From Holosporaceae bacterium UBA5542 (lineage in GTDB: Bacteria; Pseudomonadota; Alphaproteobacteria; UBA7879; UBA5542), in NCBI GenBank assembly GCA_002426825.1, contig DINK01000012.1, forward strand, positions 4,789 through 14,450: a stretch of 9,662 nt of DNA, written 5' to 3'. Both the position numbers and the translations under genes were made by a program. The notes beneath the pieces are model-generated. The model was not told where the DNA came from, did not search any database, and saw nothing but the letters and a program-made list of their open reading frames with translations. Of this stretch, positions 5,360 to 9,662 are shown in pieces (positions within the stretch are counted from its first letter, which is position 1; each line of letters opens with the position of its first letter).

Positions 5360-6560
5360 AACGTTTAATGACTCTATGAAGACACTGGGGCCATTTGAAA
5401 AAAATCCCCACATTGCCGTTGCCGTGTCAGGGGGCATAGATAGCCTTGCACTCACTTTTTTAGCAGAGGACTGGGTGCATAAACAAAAGGGAAAATTAAC
5501 CCTTTTTCATGTAAACCACGGTTTGCGTAAAACATCTGCTGAAGAAGCCCAAAAAGTATCTGAGTGGATGGAATCGCGCGGACATATCGTTCATATTTTA
5601 AATTGGAATCCAACCCAGAAGCCTTCGACACGTATTCAAGAGCGTGCACGTCATGCACGCTATATGCTGCTTGATCATGCTTGCCAAGAACATAATATTC
5701 TGCACCTGCTAACAGGCCATCATAAAGATGATGATGTTGAAACATTTCTTATGCGAAAAGAAAAAAAAAGCAGTGATTATGGCCTTGCAGGTATTAGTAG
5801 ACTTACATACCTCACACACTGTCGATTACTCCGCCCTTTATTGTCTGTAACCAAAGAAAGCTTAGTAACAGTCGTTAACGAGCATCCGCACATTGAAGAT
5901 CCAAGCAACAAAAACGTTGCTTTCAAACGGGCCGCCTTACGTAAGAAGAACTTACCCCATCCAAACATGGCCTCCTTTAAAATAAAGCGCCAAGAAGATG
6001 AAGCCTGTGCCATTTCATTTCTCGCAAAAAATTTGGCCCTTTCTCCTTTTGGGTATGCCACGCTTCCTTTGAACCACAAGGCAGATGAATCGATCACCAA
6101 TGTACAGAAACAGCTTGCCCTTAGCTTCGTTATCCGACACATTGGACAAACAGACTACCTACCACGATTTGAAGCTGTTCAGGGTGCCCTTGGTGCAAAA
6201 AACACATGCTCTGTTGGTGGAACTGTTATCTATAAATATCAAGATAAAATGTGGGTCGCACCAGACATCCGCCTACTTCCAAAAACAATGCTGAAAAAAG
6301 GAACACATTTTGTATGGAATCGATACACTGTACAAGTGGATCATTTAACGACGATCTCCCCCCTCGGCGAAAAAGGATGGACACAGGTCAAGCCACATAC
6401 AAAATCAGACCTTCCTCATTTTATTCTTAAAACACTGCCTGTTTTTTGGAAGGGTGAAGCAGTTTATTGCATCCCCTTTTTGCAGTTTAGAAACACCCAA
6501 AACCAACTAGAAATTCAGTACACACCCAAAAAATCTATCCTTGCAGAATTCTTTGTTTGA
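5304..6560 (+). CDS. tilS: tRNA(Ile)-lysidine synthase TilS
   Basis: TilS converts C34 of tRNA-Ile2 (anticodon CAU) to lysidine with ATP and lysine, so that the tRNA reads AUA and is charged with Ile, an essential step. The 418-residue frame shows the PP-loop SGGIDS (42-47), HVNHGLR (69-75), RARHARY (114-120), the GHHKDDDVETFLMR block (138-151, with D where Q is commonest in HHxDDQxET), GLAGI (160-164) and DPSN (199-202) followed by an Arg/Lys-rich stretch. The C-terminal half is divergent. The start is uncertain. The longest frame overlaps cpoB by 56 nt and lacks a clear ribosome site. In-frame GTG codons at 5325 and 5340 and an ATG at 5376, just past the cpoB stop, are alternatives. The residues LIKTFNDSMKTLGPFE resemble the N-terminus of alphaproteobacterial TilS, which argues for a start upstream of 5376. 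Translation is probably coupled to cpoB. Confidence 0.9.
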   Translation: MQRANINVPPLKVIQSLIKTFNDSMKTLGPFEKNPHIAVAVSGGIDSLALTFLAEDWVHKQKGKLTLFHVNHGLRKTSAEEAQKVSEWMESRGHIVHILNWNPTQKPSTRIQERARHARYMLLDHACQEHNILHLLTGHHKDDDVETFLMRKEKKSSDYGLAGISRLTYLTHCRLLRPLLSVTKESLVTVVNEHPHIEDPSNKNVAFKRAALRKKNLPHPNMASFKIKRQEDEACAISFLAKNLALSPFGYATLPLNHKADESITNVQKQLALSFVIRHIGQTDYLPRFEAVQGALGAKNTCSVGGTVIYKYQDKMWVAPDIRLLPKTMLKKGTHFVWNRYTVQVDHLTTISPLGEKGWTQVKPHTKSDLPHFILKTLPVFWKGEAVYCIPFLQFRNTQNQLEIQYTPKKSILAEFFV

Positions 6561-6593
6561 GACTACACTTTCAGTCGTTTTAAGGAGTTTTAT

Positions 6594-8495
6594 ATGAGCA
6601 CCAATCAAAAAAATTTTTTGATTCTTCTACTATTGGTGGCAGGACTATTTTTTATTTATCAGAATTTTTTAGATCACTCGACAAAAGCCAAGGGTGAACA
6701 AATTGATTACACAACCTTTCAACAAGCTGTGCAGTCAAATGATATACAAGATGTTGAGATGCGTGGAGACACCATCAAAGGACACCGTCTTGATGGCACA
6801 CCCTTTCTAACCCGTGTACCTGAACATACAGATGTGGCCAACACTTTGGCCCAAAAAGGAATTAAAGTTCAGGCCAAAAGTCGAGACGAAGACAAATCAA
6901 CTTTTTGGAGTATTTTAATTTCCTGGTTCCCAACACTTCTCTTTATAGGAGTGTGGGTTTATTTTTACAGACAAATGCAATCTGGGGGTGGGAAAGCTCT
7001 TGGATTTGGTAAATCAAAAGCAAAAATGCTGGTTCAAAAAACCGGTAAAGTCACGTTCAAAGATGTCGCCGGCATAGCAGAATCAAAGCAAGAAGTCGAA
7101 GAAATTGTCGAGTTTTTAAGAGATCCTCAAAAGTTTCGAAGACTGGGGGGACAAATCCCCAAAGGTGTGTTGCTTATTGGTTCTCCCGGAAACGGAAAAA
7201 CACTTCTGGCAAGGGCTATAGCGGGTGAAGCCAATGTTCCTTTTTTCAGTATTTCGGGATCGGATTTCGTTGAAATGTTTGTTGGTGTTGGTGCAAGTCG
7301 TGTCCGCGACATGTTCGAACAGGCGAAAAAACATGCGCCTTGTATTTTATTCATTGATGAAATTGATGCCGTTGGCCGCCACAGAGGCGCTGGTGTCGGT
7401 GGTGGCAACGATGAACGCGAACAAACACTCAACCAACTCCTTGTTGAAATGGATGGATTTGAATCCAATGAAGGCATCATTTTGGTGGCTGCCACCAACC
7501 GCCCTGACGTTTTAGACCCTGCCTTACTCCGCCCTGGGCGCTTTGATCGACAAGTTGTTGTTCCTGCACCAGATGTCAACGGACGCGAAGAAATTTTAAG
7601 GGTGCACATCAAAAAAATAACTGCGGCAGAAGATGTTGATATGCGCATTATCGCGCGAGGAACCCCCGGATTTTCAGGTGCTGATTTAGCAAACCTTGTG
7701 AATGAAGCCGCCCTTCTTTCTGCACGCAAAGGGCGCCGCTTTGTCACCATGGAAGAATTAGAAGAAGCGAAAGACAAAGTCATGATGGGAACAGAGAGGC
7801 GCTCTCTTGCCATGTCTGACGAAGAGAAAAAATTAACTGCCTACCATGAGGCAGGTCATGCCCTTGTCGGGTTTCATTTGCCTGATTCAGATCCCATTCA
7901 CAAGGCAACGATTATTCCCCGTGGGCGTGCCCTAGGAATGGTGATGCGCCTTCCAGAAGGAGATCGTTTATCGATGAATCTTGCCAAGCTAAAAGCAGAT
8001 CTTGCCGTTGCCATGGGTGGACGTGTTGCTGAAGAAAAAATATTTGGCAAAGATAAAGTAACCACAGGCGCCTCTTCAGATATTCGATACGCAACTGAAA
8101 TTGCGCGCCGCATGGTAACCGAATGGGGCCTAAGCGACAAAATGGGGCCAATTACTTATGGCGCACCTCAGCAAGAATTATTTCTGGGACACTCTGTAAC
8201 ACAAACACAAACCATGTCTGAAGAAACAGCAAGATCTGTTGATGCAGAAATATATCGAATTGTGCAAGAAGGTTATAAAACAGCAGAAAAACTTCTTAAA
8301 AAACACGCCGTCCAACTTGAAGCGCTTGCCCAAGCATTGATTGAATTTGAAACATTAACGGGCGAAGAAATTAAAGATCTTTTTTCAGGAAAAAAACTTA
8401 AGCCTTTGAAAAAGAAAAAAGAAAGAGCTGTCAGAAAAACATCACTTCCTATTCTGAAAGATACAAAAGAAAAGCAGAAAAAAGAAAGTAAGTAG
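6594..8495 (+). CDS. ftsH: ATP-dependent zinc metalloprotease FtsH
   Basis: FtsH is the membrane-anchored hexameric AAA+ protease that degrades misfolded membrane proteins and short-lived regulators. At 633 residues it is full length. Transmembrane helices are at about 8-24 and 104-125 with a periplasmic domain between them. The AAA module has Walker A GSPGNGKT (196-203), pore loop FVEMFVG (225-231), Walker [10 protein letters not shown] (251-259) and the second region of homology TNRPD...RPGRFDR (302-319), with likely Arg fingers R313 and R316. The zinc site is HEAGH (418-422, H418, E419, H422) with D496 as third ligand. The Lys-rich tail (about 600-633) is usual. The commonest Walker A is GPPGTGKT, so S197 and N200 are mild variants that still fit GxxGxGKT. 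AAGGAG lies 6 nt before the start. The gene follows tilS by 33 nt and precedes glmM by 4 nt. Confidence 0.97.
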   Translation: MSTNQKNFLILLLLVAGLFFIYQNFLDHSTKAKGEQIDYTTFQQAVQSNDIQDVEMRGDTIKGHRLDGTPFLTRVPEHTDVANTLAQKGIKVQAKSRDEDKSTFWSILISWFPTLLFIGVWVYFYRQMQSGGGKALGFGKSKAKMLVQKTGKVTFKDVAGIAESKQEVEEIVEFLRDPQKFRRLGGQIPKGVLLIGSPGNGKTLLARAIAGEANVPFFSISGSDFVEMFVGVGASRVRDMFEQAKKHAPCILFIDEIDAVGRHRGAGVGGGNDEREQTLNQLLVEMDGFESNEGIILVAATNRPDVLDPALLRPGRFDRQVVVPAPDVNGREEILRVHIKKITAAEDVDMRIIARGTPGFSGADLANLVNEAALLSARKGRRFVTMEELEEAKDKVMMGTERRSLAMSDEEKKLTAYHEAGHALVGFHLPDSDPIHKATIIPRGRALGMVMRLPEGDRLSMNLAKLKADLAVAMGGRVAEEKIFGKDKVTTGASSDIRYATEIARRMVTEWGLSDKMGPITYGAPQQELFLGHSVTQTQTMSEETARSVDAEIYRIVQEGYKTAEKLLKKHAVQLEALAQALIEFETLTGEEIKDLFSGKKLKPLKKKKERAVRKTSLPILKDTKEKQKKESK

Positions 8496-8499
8496 GTCC

Positions 8500-9662
8500 A
8501 TGAAAAAAAAGTTTTTTGGTACAGATGGTATCCGCGGCCTTGTTAACAAAGGTAGCATGACCCCTGGAGTGCTAACCAAAATCGCACAAGCCACAGGTCT
8601 TTATTTCCAGAAAGGCCCCCAAAGGCATCTTGTTGTCATTGGAAAGGACACACGCCTATCTGGGTATTTAGTAGAACCTGCCTTGACGTCAGGATTCATT
8701 TCCATGGGAATGGATGTTGTTCTTGTAGGGCCGGTCCCTACTCCTGCAGTTTCCTTACTGACAAAATCTCTTCGAGCAGACTTGGGTGTTATGATTTCCG
8801 CATCGCATAATCCATACACCGATAATGGACTGAAGTTTTTTACTTCTGAAGGCCACAAACTAACAGACACGCAAGAACTAGAAATTGAAGAGCTTATCCA
8901 AACTTTTGACCAAAAAAAACTTTCCCCTGCAACCACTTTGGGGCGCGCCAAAAGGCTAGATGACGCTGCTGGCCGATATGTCGAGTTCATTAAATCAACA
9001 TTCCCTGCAGGAAAGCGCCTTGACGGGCTAAAAATTGTCATTGATTGTGCCAACGGTGCCGCATACAAAATTGCTCCTATGGTTTTATGGGAGCTAGGCG
9101 CCGAAGTAATTGCCATTGGTGTTGATCCCAATGGACGTAATATTAACCTAGATTGTGGTGCCACTTCACCAAAAACAATGGCAGATCGTGTCTTAGAAGA
9201 AAATGCAGACATCGGTATTGCGCTTGATGGCGACGCAGATCGTATTGTTATTTCTGATGAAAAAGGCACTATTATTGAAGGCGACAAGATCATCGGTGCC
9301 ATTGCTCATGCTTGGAAAAAAGAAGGACGCCTTAAAAACAATTGTATTGTAACAACAATCATGTCCAACGGTGGTTTAAAGAATTATCTTGAAAAAGAAA
9401 ATGTACAAGTGATTCAAACCCCAGTTGGAGACCGCCATGTAGGACAAGCCATGAACAAGTATGGATGCAATATTGGGGGTGAGCCTTCTGGCCATGTGAT
9501 TCTTAATGATTATGGTGCAACCGGAGACGGCCTTTTAACAGCCCTTCAAATTTTGGCAATCATGGTACAGTCAGGAGATAAAGCAAGTAAAATTTGTGCG
9601 CCTTTTTCTTTGTCGCCACAGATGATTAAAAGCATTCCTTTACATAAAAAATCACTTCTAGA
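8500..9662 (+). CDS. glmM: Phosphoglucosamine mutase GlmM (cut by window end)
   Basis: GlmM interconverts glucosamine-6-phosphate and glucosamine-1-phosphate, feeding UDP-GlcNAc for peptidoglycan and lipid A. The first 387 codons are present of a usual length near 445; no stop occurs before the window ends. It begins MKKKFFGTDGIRG, typical of the family. The phosphoserine motif ISASHNP is at 99-105 with S102 as the phosphorylated residue. The metal loop DGDADR is at 243-248 and the sugar-binding loop GGEPSGH at 326-332. The missing end should hold the C-terminal phosphate-binding domain. The start lies 4 nt after the ftsH stop codon with only a weak AGTAGG site, so it is probably translated by coupling. 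ftsH-glmM adjacency is common in proteobacteria. Confidence 0.96.
   Translation, partial: MKKKFFGTDGIRGLVNKGSMTPGVLTKIAQATGLYFQKGPQRHLVVIGKDTRLSGYLVEPALTSGFISMGMDVVLVGPVPTPAVSLLTKSLRADLGVMISASHNPYTDNGLKFFTSEGHKLTDTQELEIEELIQTFDQKKLSPATTLGRAKRLDDAAGRYVEFIKSTFPAGKRLDGLKIVIDCANGAAYKIAPMVLWELGAEVIAIGVDPNGRNINLDCGATSPKTMADRVLEENADIGIALDGDADRIVISDEKGTIIEGDKIIGAIAHAWKKEGRLKNNCIVTTIMSNGGLKNYLEKENVQVIQTPVGDRHVGQAMNKYGCNIGGEPSGHVILNDYGATGDGLLTALQILAIMVQSGDKASKICAPFSLSPQMIKSIPLHKKSLL

Noticed and set aside
7127..7813. Long minus-strand frame (228 codons) opposite ftsH
   Set aside because: It is antisense to the highly conserved AAA module and has no family resemblance; such frames arise from codon bias on the opposite strand.
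8601..9302. Minus-strand frame of 233 codons opposite glmM
   Set aside because: The plus strand encodes a clear GlmM with all active-site motifs, so the minus frame is a shadow.
1..9662. CRISPR array, insertion sequence, tRNA or rRNA genes
   Set aside because: I found no regularly spaced repeats, transposase motifs, terminal inverted repeats at the ValS-MetG junction, or tRNA/rRNA-like sequence. The junction therefore has no sign of a mobile element.

Overview
The window looks like two unrelated genomes joined inside one open reading frame. Positions 1 to about 2815 read as a low-GC Gram-positive of the Lactobacillales, most like Lactococcus. Signs are strong GGAGG ribosome sites, an extended -10 promoter, intrinsic terminators after each unit, and about 38% GC near the join. 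Positions from about 2842 to 9662 read as an alphaproteobacterium, with the gene order cpoB/ybgF, tilS, ftsH, glmM typical of that class and about 44% GC near the join. The modest GC suggests a host-associated lineage (Holosporales-like is a guess). The join falls exactly in the 27-nt stretch encoding the KMSKS motif shared by ValRS and MetRS (2815-2841). A contig misassembly or contaminant join is the simplest reading.

Firmicute part, all protein genes on the minus strand. A promoter near 1291-1299 drives a two-gene unit: a small Tad2 (DUF2829) family protein, then an SDR oxidoreductase, ending at a terminator at 229-258. Next comes a compact locus (about 1420-1720) not explained by ordinary genes. 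It has a 44-codon hydrophobic peptide with its own terminator on the minus strand, and a convergent antisense RNA of about 100 nt on the plus strand with a perfect promoter spacing and terminator. This is the architecture of a type I toxin-antitoxin system. A long-range inverted repeat could fold the toxin mRNA back over a second, internal ribosome site. Beyond it lies the 3' part of metG, ending at a bidirectional terminator.

Alphaproteobacterial part. The first 525 codons of valS lie on the minus strand, divergent from a plus-strand cluster. The cluster is cpoB (periplasmic Tol-Pal accessory protein), tilS (tRNA-Ile2 lysidine synthase, overlapping the end of cpoB), ftsH (membrane AAA+ protease, 33 nt later) and glmM (phosphoglucosamine mutase, 4 nt after ftsH, cut by the window end). 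The genes are tightly packed, with no terminator seen between them, so they probably form one operon of envelope, translation and proteostasis housekeeping genes.

The most interesting possible biology is the toxin/antisense RNA locus and the Tad2-family gene. The most important caution is that the ValS-MetG fusion is probably not a real protein.
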